Part shown: piece by piece, positions 4,654-12,218 of the stretch | Numbering within the stretch: position 1 is the first letter of the stretch | Layout: every line of letters starts with the position of its first letter | DNA from: Candidatus Falkowiibacteriota bacterium | GTDB taxonomy: Archaea > Iainarchaeota > Iainarchaeia > Iainarchaeales > GCA-2688035 | NCBI GenBank assembly: GCA_017610485.1 | Contig: JAFCBY010000011.1 | Coordinates: forward strand, 1-15,544 | DNA: 15,544 bases | Direction of reading: 5' to 3' | Program-made: the position numbers and the translations under genes | Notes under the pieces: generated by a model | What the model was told of the DNA's origin: nothing | The model's input: the letters and a program-made list of their open reading frames with translations, nothing else | Databases searched by the model: none

Positions 4654-5037
4654 ATGGCTAAAGTGATTTTGGTTGATGCCTGGAAGGGGCTTGTAGATGA
4701 ATACGGTTTGTTTCAAGAGATGAGGGCATTGCTTGACGAATTTGAGAACAGGAAGATAATTCTCACAAATGCCAACGAAGAGGAAAGGGAAAATCACGGA
4801 ATTGTCAACATGCCTTATGAAGTATTCTCTTTAGCCCACAACCCAGACAAGGCAGACCCGGAATATTACAAAAAAATGCTTGAACACTTTTCTTTGACCC
4901 CTGAAGACGTAGTCTACTTCGAGCACAGCGCAGAGGCTGTGGAGTCTGCCGAGTCGGTTGGAATAAACACTTTTCACTACAATCATGAGAAAAAGGATTT
5001 GGAATCCCTGAAGTCGTTCTTGAAGGAGAATTTGTAA
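4654..5037 (+). CDS. HAD-like protein with degenerate catalytic motifs
   Basis: A 127-aa cap-less HAD-fold protein. Order of motifs: VILVDAWKGLV (motif I position, D8), KIILTNANEE (motif II, T38), PDKADPEYYKKML (candidate motif III lysine), VVYFEHSAEAVESAESVGINTFHY (motif IV position). Canonical HAD phosphatases have DxD in motif I and DD/DxxxD in motif IV; here the second Asp of motif I is Trp and motif IV reads EH. Classical phosphohydrolase activity is therefore doubtful. It probably binds a ligand or does altered chemistry. It follows the DUF6485-like gene by 8 nt and is likely cotranscribed. Confidence 0.72.
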   Translation: MAKVILVDAWKGLVDEYGLFQEMRALLDEFENRKIILTNANEEERENHGIVNMPYEVFSLAHNPDKADPEYYKKMLEHFSLTPEDVVYFEHSAEAVESAESVGINTFHYNHEKKDLESLKSFLKENL

Positions 5038-5050
5038 TTGGGAAGCCAGC

Positions 5051-6031
5051 CTACTTTCTAATCAAGTCGCCGACGTTGAAGCGCTTTCTTTCTGTTTTGG
5101 GCTTTTCCTGCTTGAAGTTGCCATAGGCCCACTTGCCTTTTTGGTCTTCGTTTTGGGATTCGGTCAAAACTTGTTCTGCGATGTCCTCGTCGTGTTTTGA
5201 GAATGAATCCCTTTTTCCCTGCTTTCCGTAGAGACCGCTTTTTAGCGTGGGAAACTTGTCCTTGTATCTGATTAGGGCGAGTGCTATAACTATTGCTATG
5301 GCTACAAAGGCAAGGGCCATTCCAAAGCTTGGGTTCAAATCAAAGAGGCCAAACATCCCCACGCCTGCTGCCATGCTGGCATTCAAATCGGTTGTCATGC
5401 CCTGCAGGTTTTGTATGTCCTCCGCCAAAATATCTATCTTTTGCCCTGTCGCAGCCTCCTGCTCTGCGATACTTGCCTCAAGGCCTGAAATAGTGTTTCT
5501 TATTGAGTCAATGCCTGACTGCAGGGTCTGCTTGTCTTCCTGCGTTAGTGCCTGGCCCAGTTTATCTTCCAGGGCGGCAACTTGGTTGAGCAAAGAAGTT
5601 GCTGTGTTCCTCACGCTGTTGACTTGTGTTTCCAGGTCGGCGCTTTCGCTGGCGTCGTAAATTTCAAAGAAGTCGACCTCTTTTCTGGTCTTTTCCTCGC
5701 CGTCCACTTCAACCGAGATTTCCTGGCCGCCCCTTGAGAGCGGGGCAACAAGGAAGAAAACCCGGTTTCCAATGGGTTCTGTATTTGAGAAGACCTTGGT
5801 CTTGTCAACGTCCTCTTCCTCAAACTTTATTTTGCCGTTGTAAGTGTAAAATGACATTATCCTGTTTCCGTTGAGGAAAACGTCTGCATCGGAAAAGTCG
5901 TCCGCGTCAGGAAGTGTAACAGAAAAGCTCCAGACAGTTTCCGCCGGAATCTTTTCCTGCGCATCAATCGTTGTTGCAAAGCAGCTTCCTGCAAGCAATA
6001 GAACCAAAAAGGCAAAAAGTATTTTTTTCAT
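5051..6031 (-). CDS. Membrane-anchored surface protein with coiled-coil stalk, unknown function
   Basis: A 326-aa protein. Residues 1-19 are a signal peptide (KK then hydrophobic, ending GSCFA). Residues 20-125 look like an extracellular beta-rich domain (SFSVTLPDADDFSDADVFLNG..., VFFLVAPLSRGGQEISVEVDG). Residues about 130-220 are heptad-like and Ala/Leu/Gln rich, a coiled-coil stalk. Residues 236-254 are a transmembrane helix followed by RYK, and the last ~70 residues are a charged cytoplasmic tail. Start ATG 6031 is chosen over TTG 6040 because the TATA box lies about 30-37 nt upstream. Not recognised as a named family; topology suggests a cell-surface sensor or scaffold. Confidence 0.75.
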   Translation of the reverse strand: MKKILFAFLVLLLAGSCFATTIDAQEKIPAETVWSFSVTLPDADDFSDADVFLNGNRIMSFYTYNGKIKFEEEDVDKTKVFSNTEPIGNRVFFLVAPLSRGGQEISVEVDGEEKTRKEVDFFEIYDASESADLETQVNSVRNTATSLLNQVAALEDKLGQALTQEDKQTLQSGIDSIRNTISGLEASIAEQEAATGQKIDILAEDIQNLQGMTTDLNASMAAGVGMFGLFDLNPSFGMALAFVAIAIVIALALIRYKDKFPTLKSGLYGKQGKRDSFSKHDEDIAEQVLTESQNEDQKGKWAYGNFKQEKPKTERKRFNVGDLIRK

Positions 6032-6060
6032 TCGAACCAATAAGAATACATCTAATTTGG

Positions 6061-6068
6061 TATTTAAA
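6061..6068 (-). promoter_or_regulatory. TATA box for the minus-strand surface protein
   Basis: TTTAAATA on the minus strand, 30-37 nt before ATG 6031, implies a leaderless or nearly leaderless transcript. Confidence 0.55.
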
Positions 6069-6094
6069 CATTTGCCTGAAGAAATTGTTAGTCG

Positions 6095-6166
6095 GGACTT
6101 GTGGTCTAATGGGATGACGCATGCTTCACACGCATGAGGTAGCCGGTTCGATTCCGGCCAGGTCCA
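6095..6166 (+). tRNA. tRNA-Val(CAC)
   Basis: The acceptor stem is GGACTTG (6095-6101)/CAGGTCC (6159-6165) with discriminator A6166. The D-arm has a GTC/GAC stem and AATGGGAT loop. The anticodon stem is CATGC/GCATG (6120-6124, 6132-6136) with loop TTCACAC, so the anticodon is CAC. The variable loop is AGGTA and the T-arm GCCGG-TTCGATT-CCGGC. It is 72 nt, has no intron and no encoded CCA. No tail repeats of this tRNA are seen downstream, unlike tRNA-Leu. Confidence 0.95.
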
Positions 6167-6227
6167 ACTCTTCTAATTCTTTCAACCAATAGACTTATTA
6201 ATCATTTTTGCCTTATTGGGGTGTGAA

Positions 6228-8561
6228 ATGAATAACTGGTTTCATGGCAGGCGGGGGCAGCTCCTTTTGGCCGCCTTCACACTCCTCTTTCTGGCCATTT
6301 TCTGCGGAAATGCCACGGCACAGCTCTGCGTTGACACTCCTGCACTTTTGGACTTTATTGACGATTGGGCGCAGGGCGATATGACAATGCCCCAGCTTTT
6401 TACGCAAATCGCGACCTGGAAGGCGGAAACAATCTGCATTCAAGGCGAGTGCGGGGTTCAGGGAACAACCTTTACTGACCCGCTTGACAACATGGACTGC
6501 ATTTCCAATTCGCAGGACGTGATTTTCAGTTCAGGGCTTGCAAGCCCCTCTGGGGCAACGTCAGGGGAGCTTGAGGCCGACCCTTCTATGGAGGCTTTGC
6601 TGCACTTTGACAACACGCACAAGTGGGAGGATGATGAGAGAAACACCTATGACTTTGCCTACCAAAGGCACCCTGCTATTTGGGATTCGGTTGGGCTCTG
6701 GCCTACTTCTGGAAAATTTGGCCAGGCATACTTCATGGCGCAAAACGGCTCAAGAAACACTCCTTACATCAACAGCACGGGCATCAACTCTGACAATGTG
6801 ACTGTCTCCATGTGGGTTCAGTCCACAGGCGGCTTGGACATGCGCTTGATGTGGACTGTGTTCGACGGGGGGATTACATATTACCTTCGCCTGCAAGGCA
6901 GCAATATCCGCTTCTACCCAACCTATGAAACAAGGCGGTACATAGACTCTGGCGCAATTGACTGGCAGTTGGGTGACTGGCACCATGTTGCCGCGGTTTA
7001 CCAGTCCGGCAATCACCAGCTCTGGGTTGATGGAACCTTGGCCGGAACCCTGGCTGATACAGGGCCAATGGTTGTTGGCAATAGCTTTGGCATTGGTAGG
7101 GACTGGAGCCCTGTTTCAGGGGAGGATCTTGCAATCGACGAGTTTGCAGTTTGGAACCGGGTCCTTAACCCTGATGAGATTCAGGCTCTTGCAAGTGGCC
7201 AAAGGATTAGGACCGGCTCCTTCGAATCTGATTGGATTAACATGGGCGGTTCCTACAACAGCATCAAGGCAGAGCTGCAGGGCCAGTCTACCGAGACTAC
7301 GATGATTTCAATTTCGTGTGATGGTTCTAATTGGGCCGAGGTTGAGAACGGCAAGTGGTCGGATTACACTTTGAACAGGCAGCTGCCTTGCTCTAGTTTC
7401 AAGTATAGGGTGAGGTTTTCCGGAGGCGCACCAGGCGTTAACCTTGACAGGGTTCAGTTTGACTGGGGGAATGTAATAGATGACCCAAACCAGTTTACCT
7501 TCGTGGTTTACGGTGATGACAGGGGCGATCCAGGCGGCGGATCAAGCGGCCTTTATAGACTGAGGATAATTGAGTTTATCAAGGAGATTAACCCCCCGAT
7601 TGTATTGCATACCGGGGATATGGCAAATAGGGGCAGGCCTTCAACTTTTTTCTGGGACTGGATTGAGTTTGGCAGGAGCATTGAGCCTTTGGTGGAAAGG
7701 GCGCCTGCCCCAGGCCTTGACACCGCATTCTATGCAACAATTGGAAACCATGAGTCCAACCCACCGTACTATGGCTATTTTGATGTGCTTGATTACCAGC
7801 CGCATTACGGAACCGTTCCCGCCGACCCAGATGGCGTTGGAAGCTGCAGTGACAACAGGTGCCCTATTGAGGACCCGGACAATCCAGGCTATGATGTCAA
7901 TATGTACTACACCTTTAAGTACAGGAATGCCTGCTTTATTTGCCTTTACAATTATGACTATGACACAAGAAGCATTAGGGGAACAAATATTGATGGTACC
8001 AGTGAGCTTGGAACAACTCAGTACACGGAACAGCCCATAAACGTTGATGATTTAACTTGGGCTTCAGTACAATACAAATGGCTTTATGGTGTCTTGCAGG
8101 ACTGTGAGAATGACCCAGATATCAAATGGAAGTTTGTCTTGGAGCACACCCCTCCCTTTAGCTCCGGTAGCCATGGAACCTCCACTGAACCGAGGTACAA
8201 TCTGGGCCAAAGAAAGCATCTCTCAGCCCTGCTTGACCGGTTCAATGTGGACATGATATTTGCAGGGCACGACCATGATTATGAGCGAACCCACCCTATA
8301 AAGGTTGTTTTCAATCCAGGTGCCCCAACCCTACAGGTATTTGACGGGGAGGTTGACCCAGACGGCGTAGTATACATAGTGTCAGGCGCGGCCGGCAGGT
8401 TGAATGAGGGGCATGTCCCTCCAGACCCGCTGCCTGATTGGAGCGTTCGCTATGATGCCATTCGCCATTTTATGAAATTGACTGTGTCTGATACCGCAAT
8501 CAATGGACAGGCAATTGACATTGACGGCACTGTATTTGACACCTTTTCCTTGATAAGGTAG
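6228..8561 (+). CDS. Secreted LamG-calcineurin-like phosphoesterase fusion
   Basis: A 777-aa protein. Residues about 10-32 are a signal peptide. Residues 36-66 hold a short helical module, LLDFIDDWAQGDMTMPQLFTQIATWK, also found in the next gene product. Residues about 120-322 form a LamG/concanavalin-like jellyroll (NVTVSMWVQS, DWHHVAAVYQSGNHQLWVDG, AIDEFAVWNRVLNPDEI), usually a carbohydrate or protein binding domain. Residues about 423-777 are a metallophosphoesterase with its metal motifs in order: GDDRGD (429-434), TGDM (462-465), GNHES (506-510), EHTPPF (H640) and GHDHDYER (680-687), closest in style to purple acid phosphatases. It is probably an extracellular phosphomonoesterase or nuclease tethered to a surface glycan. 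Start ATG 6228 is preceded by GGGGTG; TTG 6216 overlaps that site. Confidence 0.87.
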   Translation: MNNWFHGRRGQLLLAAFTLLFLAIFCGNATAQLCVDTPALLDFIDDWAQGDMTMPQLFTQIATWKAETICIQGECGVQGTTFTDPLDNMDCISNSQDVIFSSGLASPSGATSGELEADPSMEALLHFDNTHKWEDDERNTYDFAYQRHPAIWDSVGLWPTSGKFGQAYFMAQNGSRNTPYINSTGINSDNVTVSMWVQSTGGLDMRLMWTVFDGGITYYLRLQGSNIRFYPTYETRRYIDSGAIDWQLGDWHHVAAVYQSGNHQLWVDGTLAGTLADTGPMVVGNSFGIGRDWSPVSGEDLAIDEFAVWNRVLNPDEIQALASGQRIRTGSFESDWINMGGSYNSIKAELQGQSTETTMISISCDGSNWAEVENGKWSDYTLNRQLPCSSFKYRVRFSGGAPGVNLDRVQFDWGNVIDDPNQFTFVVYGDDRGDPGGGSSGLYRLRIIEFIKEINPPIVLHTGDMANRGRPSTFFWDWIEFGRSIEPLVERAPAPGLDTAFYATIGNHESNPPYYGYFDVLDYQPHYGTVPADPDGVGSCSDNRCPIEDPDNPGYDVNMYYTFKYRNACFICLYNYDYDTRSIRGTNIDGTSELGTTQYTEQPINVDDLTWASVQYKWLYGVLQDCENDPDIKWKFVLEHTPPFSSGSHGTSTEPRYNLGQRKHLSALLDRFNVDMIFAGHDHDYERTHPIKVVFNPGAPTLQVFDGEVDPDGVVYIVSGAAGRLNEGHVPPDPLPDWSVRYDAIRHFMKLTVSDTAINGQAIDIDGTVFDTFSLIR

Positions 8562-8591
8562 GCTTCCAGTGGAAATCAGTCCATAAGAAAG

Positions 8592-8599
8592 GAATAAAT
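8592..8599 (+). promoter_or_regulatory. TATA box upstream of the Cys-rich secreted protein
   Basis: An AATAAATA element within GGAATAAATACTGCC, about 30-37 nt before ATG 8629. It suggests this gene has its own promoter despite lying only 67 bp after the phosphoesterase gene. Confidence 0.45.
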
Positions 8600-8628
8600 A
8601 CTGCCTTGGTCTTTTTATTTATTGCGAA

Positions 8629-10080
8629 ATGGGTTGCATTTTTCAAGGCAGGATTGAAAGGGTTTTTATGGTTGCAGGCGCAGCCCTTGTGTTGCTGCTT
8701 GTTTGCGGTAACGCCTTTGCTTCAGGGACAATCTATCTGCAGCCTCAGGACAGCATTGACATGCCGATGCTAATCAGCGTTATTGGCGAGTGGAAGCAGG
8801 GTGACCTGCCATTGGAAGCAATGTTGGATTACATTGGTTTTTGGGAGACTGCTGTCGCCTGCCAAACCTGTGCTGAGCAGTCCGGATTTGCCTGCACTGA
8901 TACAGAGACCTGCCCTGGCAGCTGGGTAGTTGCCTCGGATGCCACCAGGTGCTGTGATGCCGCATGCGAGGCGGTTTGCACACACGATTTCGGATGCTCT
9001 TTGGCAGGAAGCTTTTGTGACAATGTTACAGATGTGCCCTACACATGTTCTGTTGGCGAAGAGAGCTGTTTGGTTAGGGCAGACGGAGATGCCTGCGGTG
9101 ATGGTGAAGAATGCCAAAGCGGGCAGTGTGTTGCCGACCCCTGCTATGGCATAATTTCCTGCAATGATTACACACAAGTGGATTGCTCTGCTGATGCCTG
9201 TGATGTGAGCCCAACAGGCTGCTCTTGGAATTCCGGTTCTGGCATTTGCGAGGTCGCCGAATCAATAGTGGGCGAGTTCATAATTGCGGACCACGAAGCT
9301 GTCCAGGCTTTTGACTCAATTCCCGAATATTGGCTGGACCAAGCCAAAGAGCTTACTATACATTACGCACACACCTCACACGGCTCGCAAGTAAACTCAG
9401 GACTGGAGTATTTGGAGATTAGAGACTCAAAATATAGTTTTGCAAGAAGAGCAAGCTCAACTGAAGGCCTGCCTCCAGTGGAAGACCCAGCAGCACTGAG
9501 AATGTATGACGGCAACCCTCCAGAAACATATATTGCACCGAATGATTACTGGGATGGAACCCCTGCTTTGAATAGAACAATGGCTGTTGTAGATACCGGA
9601 AACTACGATTTTTCAATGTGGTCCTGGTGCGGGCAGCAGTCCTCAAATACAGTGGCTACAGTGCAAAGGTATCTGGACAACATGGCTTATTTGGAATCGC
9701 AGTACCCTGGCATGAAGTTCATTTACATGACAGGACACACTGACGGCACACAGGACCGCACGCCTTGTGATGCAAGCAACCAGCCCTCAGGCTGCTCAAT
9801 TCTTGCAAGGAACAACCAGATGGTCAGGGACTATTGCATTGACAACAACAAGACCCTGTTTGATTTTGAAGACATTGAAAAGTACGATATTGAAGGGACC
9901 TATTACCCTGATACAAGGGACTCCTGTGCCTGGTGTACTACCTGGTGCACGACCCATCCCGATGATTGCCTGAACCTACCATCAAGCTGTGCGCATTCCC
10001 ATGGGTACAACTGTAAAATAAAAGCAAAGGCTTTCTGGTGGATGATGGCAAGGCTGGCAGGTTGGGACGGAGTGGCTTAA
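8629..10080 (+). CDS. Secreted Cys-rich protein with possible SGNH-like domain
   Basis: A 483-aa exported protein. Residues 11-32 are a signal peptide. Residues about 45-73 repeat the module of the previous gene (MPMLISVIGEWKQGDLPLEAMLDYIGFW). Residues 78-208 are disulfide-rich, with about 22 cysteines, including CPGSWVVASDATRCCDAAC and CGDGEECQSGQC. Residues about 215-483 are a globular domain with recurring Ser/His/Asp motifs: IHYAHTSHGSQ (244-254), WSWCGQ (331-336), FIYMTGHTDGT (364-374) and CAHSHGYN (454-461). The spacing resembles an SGNH/GDSL-type hydrolase, but I cannot name the family with certainty. It is likely a cell-surface enzyme. Start ATG 8629 sits about 30 nt after a TATA box. 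Confidence 0.7.
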   Translation: MGCIFQGRIERVFMVAGAALVLLLVCGNAFASGTIYLQPQDSIDMPMLISVIGEWKQGDLPLEAMLDYIGFWETAVACQTCAEQSGFACTDTETCPGSWVVASDATRCCDAACEAVCTHDFGCSLAGSFCDNVTDVPYTCSVGEESCLVRADGDACGDGEECQSGQCVADPCYGIISCNDYTQVDCSADACDVSPTGCSWNSGSGICEVAESIVGEFIIADHEAVQAFDSIPEYWLDQAKELTIHYAHTSHGSQVNSGLEYLEIRDSKYSFARRASSTEGLPPVEDPAALRMYDGNPPETYIAPNDYWDGTPALNRTMAVVDTGNYDFSMWSWCGQQSSNTVATVQRYLDNMAYLESQYPGMKFIYMTGHTDGTQDRTPCDASNQPSGCSILARNNQMVRDYCIDNNKTLFDFEDIEKYDIEGTYYPDTRDSCAWCTTWCTTHPDDCLNLPSSCAHSHGYNCKIKAKAFWWMMARLAGWDGVA

Positions 10081-10154
10081 GCCCAATTTTCAGCCTTTTT
10101 TGGGTAATAGAAAAGGGTTAATAATTCTAAACCATATCATATTAATTGGGAATT

Positions 10155-10835
10155 ATGGACAAGGGAAAGTTCGTCAATTTAGTTAAGGAGACAGAGCTCG
10201 GGCTGTATAGGGCAAACAGGCAGGCAAAAGAGCTTGGAAAGCTTCCTTTGGAAACAGAGAGGCTTCTAAAAAACATTATTGCAATGGAGCATGCTGTTGA
10301 AAGGTTTCCCAAATTGGAGAAAGAGCTCTTAGAGCAGCTCAAGCAAAGGCAGGTTGTTGGGCAGGCAAACGAACTCTTCAAGCAAATTGACTTGGTTGAA
10401 AAGGGACTGAAAAACCTTTCAGAGCTGAGGGAGAGGGTTGCTCCCTTTGTTGAAAGCCATAGGACAAGGAGAATTTATGCCTTTGGCGACGGCGCAAATG
10501 CGGCGAAGTTTGCCAGGCAGCTTTTTGAAATGTTTTCAGTGCAGGAAATTTTGTTCAAGCCGCGCTTTATTGGGCCAATCGACTTCAACAAAATGGCATC
10601 TGACCTAAAGCTGAAGAAGTCTGACAAAGGCATTGCCCTTCAGCCAAAGGACCTGAAGCCCTTTATCAACGCGATGGCCGAAAAGAAGTTTTCCTCAAAC
10701 ATTAGCCTAGAGGGCTCTGGGCTTAAACTTGTTTGGCAGGACAGGAAAACAATTGCTGTTGAGGCCAACTCCGAGAAGCTTTTCAGGCTTGATAGGCTGT
10801 GCAATGAACTTTTGGGCAAGTGCCTTGAGAAGTAG
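10155..10835 (+). CDS. Conserved-looking coiled-coil protein, unknown function
   Basis: A 226-aa soluble protein not recognised as a named family. Residues 1-100 are almost entirely charged amphipathic helix (LVKETELGLYRANRQAKELGKL..., LEKELLEQLKQRQ..., LVEKGLKNLSELRERV), predicted coiled coil. Residues about 105-226 form a mixed alpha/beta region with RRIYAFGDGANAAKFARQLFEMF and GPIDFNKMASDLKLKKSDKGIAL. There is no signal peptide or membrane segment. ATG 10155 is chosen over TTG 10146. The preceding 75-bp gap has an A/T-rich stretch (ACCATATCATATTAAT) that could be the promoter and a short T-run that could end the upstream transcript. Confidence 0.65.
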   Translation: MDKGKFVNLVKETELGLYRANRQAKELGKLPLETERLLKNIIAMEHAVERFPKLEKELLEQLKQRQVVGQANELFKQIDLVEKGLKNLSELRERVAPFVESHRTRRIYAFGDGANAAKFARQLFEMFSVQEILFKPRFIGPIDFNKMASDLKLKKSDKGIALQPKDLKPFINAMAEKKFSSNISLEGSGLKLVWQDRKTIAVEANSEKLFRLDRLCNELLGKCLEK

Positions 10836-10870
10836 CTTTGCTCGCTGTCCAAAGAGGTAATTCTAAAAAA

Positions 10871-12169
10871 TCACTTTGTGAAAGCGGTGGCCGTAACACC
10901 AGCATCCCAGGAAAAGCGTGGCCTCACTTTGATCATCCAAATCTTTTCGGTGTTGTCGTCAATTATCAAGGCATAGCCCTTGCTTCTCGGCATTTCGGCA
11001 TAGTAGCGGTCGAAGTCCTGGTGCATATAGCTTGGCCTAAGCGCGGAAACAGCCTGAATGTCGGGCTGAGAAGTCATTCTGTGGCTTATGAACAGGTCGC
11101 ACTGGCTTATGGCGTCCGGATGCAGCTTGTTTGGCCTTTGGGTTGCGAGAACAAGACTGAGACCTGGCTGCCTTCCAACCCTAACCCATTCCAGCAGCAC
11201 CTTTAACGCGATGTTGTCCTCGTCCTTTGGCATAAACATGTGTGCCTCGTCAATAAACATCCAGATAACAGGCATTGTGGACTCCCTTTTTTCGCCCCGG
11301 ACGAGCTTCATTTCCTCCTCTTTCCTGAAAAGCATTCTTTCCTCAAACAGCCTTTTTCCGAGCAATGCAACAATTATGTCTTTTGTGCCCTCCATTCCAA
11401 TGGCTTGCCTGTATGCACTGACGTCAATTACTGTTATTGCGCCAGGTTTTGCAATTTCCTTTATCTTAGTTCCCTTTTTCTCAATCAGGCCCCAGTTTTT
11501 GGCAGCATTCAGCCTGTTGATGATTGCAAACTTGGTGTTCTTGTCGGCATCCTCATCCTTCCTAATTGTGGCTATGAGGTCGTCAATGCCATAGTAGGTT
11601 CCAAGTGCCTCCTTTACCTTGTCAATCACCCTTGAGAGAAGCACCGCGCCGGGTTCAGCCCAGTTCATCTTAAACAAGGCAAGCCATTCACTTGCTTCGA
11701 GTTCTGCCGCTTTCAGGGTGAAGGCCCCGTCCACAGGAATCTTCCTGTTCTTGTAAAAGTCAAGCTTTCCTTTTGGGACAAGCACCCTGACATCTGTGTT
11801 GCCTGGCTCAAGGTCCCACTCCGCCAGCTCGGAGACATTCTCCTTGTTCGCAATTTTCAGGCTCCAGAAGATGCCTACTGTGTCAATCACTATGACGCTA
11901 ATCCTCTGCCTTACGCTTGGCTCAAGCCTTGCCATTTCCTCCAGCATAACGGCCATGGTATAGCTCTTTCCGCTGCCTCTTTTGCCGCAAATTAGCATTA
12001 GGTGCGGTCTTGCAACATCAACGCGGATCTTGCTTCCGAGAACAGGCCTCTCCCCCGAGGACATCAAAACCTTGCCAAGGTAGCCCGTGCCCTTGTTCTT
12101 GTACTTCTCTAAATCAGAGAGGCTTCTGCCAATGACATTTTCCCCGGTTCCAAGTTCTCTAACAGCCAT
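10871..12169 (-). CDS. HerA/FtsK-superfamily ATPase
   Basis: A 432-aa ATP-driven DNA-pumping-type ATPase. Walker A GKRGSGKSYT lies at residues 62-71, followed by VIVIDTVGIFW. Walker B is VIWMFIDEAHMF with catalytic D307-E308. RVGRQPGLSLVLATQRP (about 330-346) supplies the arginine finger and the sensor ATQRP. These are the HerA/DUF87 signatures; canonical HerA works with NurA nuclease in DNA end resection, but no NurA gene is present here and the N-terminal HAS-barrel looks short. It could instead be a HerA-like ATPase of another system. Start ATG 12169 is chosen over TTG 12181, with a TATA-like element 25-35 nt upstream. The adjacent upstream gene on the same strand ends 49 nt before it. Confidence 0.85.
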   Translation of the reverse strand: MAVRELGTGENVIGRSLSDLEKYKNKGTGYLGKVLMSSGERPVLGSKIRVDVARPHLMLICGKRGSGKSYTMAVMLEEMARLEPSVRQRISVIVIDTVGIFWSLKIANKENVSELAEWDLEPGNTDVRVLVPKGKLDFYKNRKIPVDGAFTLKAAELEASEWLALFKMNWAEPGAVLLSRVIDKVKEALGTYYGIDDLIATIRKDEDADKNTKFAIINRLNAAKNWGLIEKKGTKIKEIAKPGAITVIDVSAYRQAIGMEGTKDIIVALLGKRLFEERMLFRKEEEMKLVRGEKRESTMPVIWMFIDEAHMFMPKDEDNIALKVLLEWVRVGRQPGLSLVLATQRPNKLHPDAISQCDLFISHRMTSQPDIQAVSALRPSYMHQDFDRYYAEMPRSKGYALIIDDNTEKIWMIKVRPRFSWDAGVTATAFTK

Positions 12170-12192
12170 TCCACTACACAAAAGGGGCTAGA

Positions 12193-12203
12193 AAAATATA
12201 AAG
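12193..12203 (-). promoter_or_regulatory. TATA-like element for the HerA-like gene
   Basis: On the minus strand the sequence reads GCTTTATATTTTTC, about 25-35 nt before ATG 12169, within the 49-bp gap after the amidotransferase-fold gene. It suggests an internal promoter. Confidence 0.45.
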
Positions 12204-12218
12204 CTATGCATCAAAACC

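Noticed and set aside
5247..5660. Plus-strand ORF of 137 codons
   Set aside because: Antisense to the coiled-coil surface protein; no domain pattern or promoter.
7570..8040. Second-frame ORF inside the phosphoesterase gene
   Set aside because: The main frame has intact metal-binding motifs across this stretch; the overlap is a GC-rich shadow.
10838..11594. Plus-strand ORFs opposite the HerA-like gene
   Set aside because: They lie antisense to the Walker B and sensor regions and show no recognisable features.
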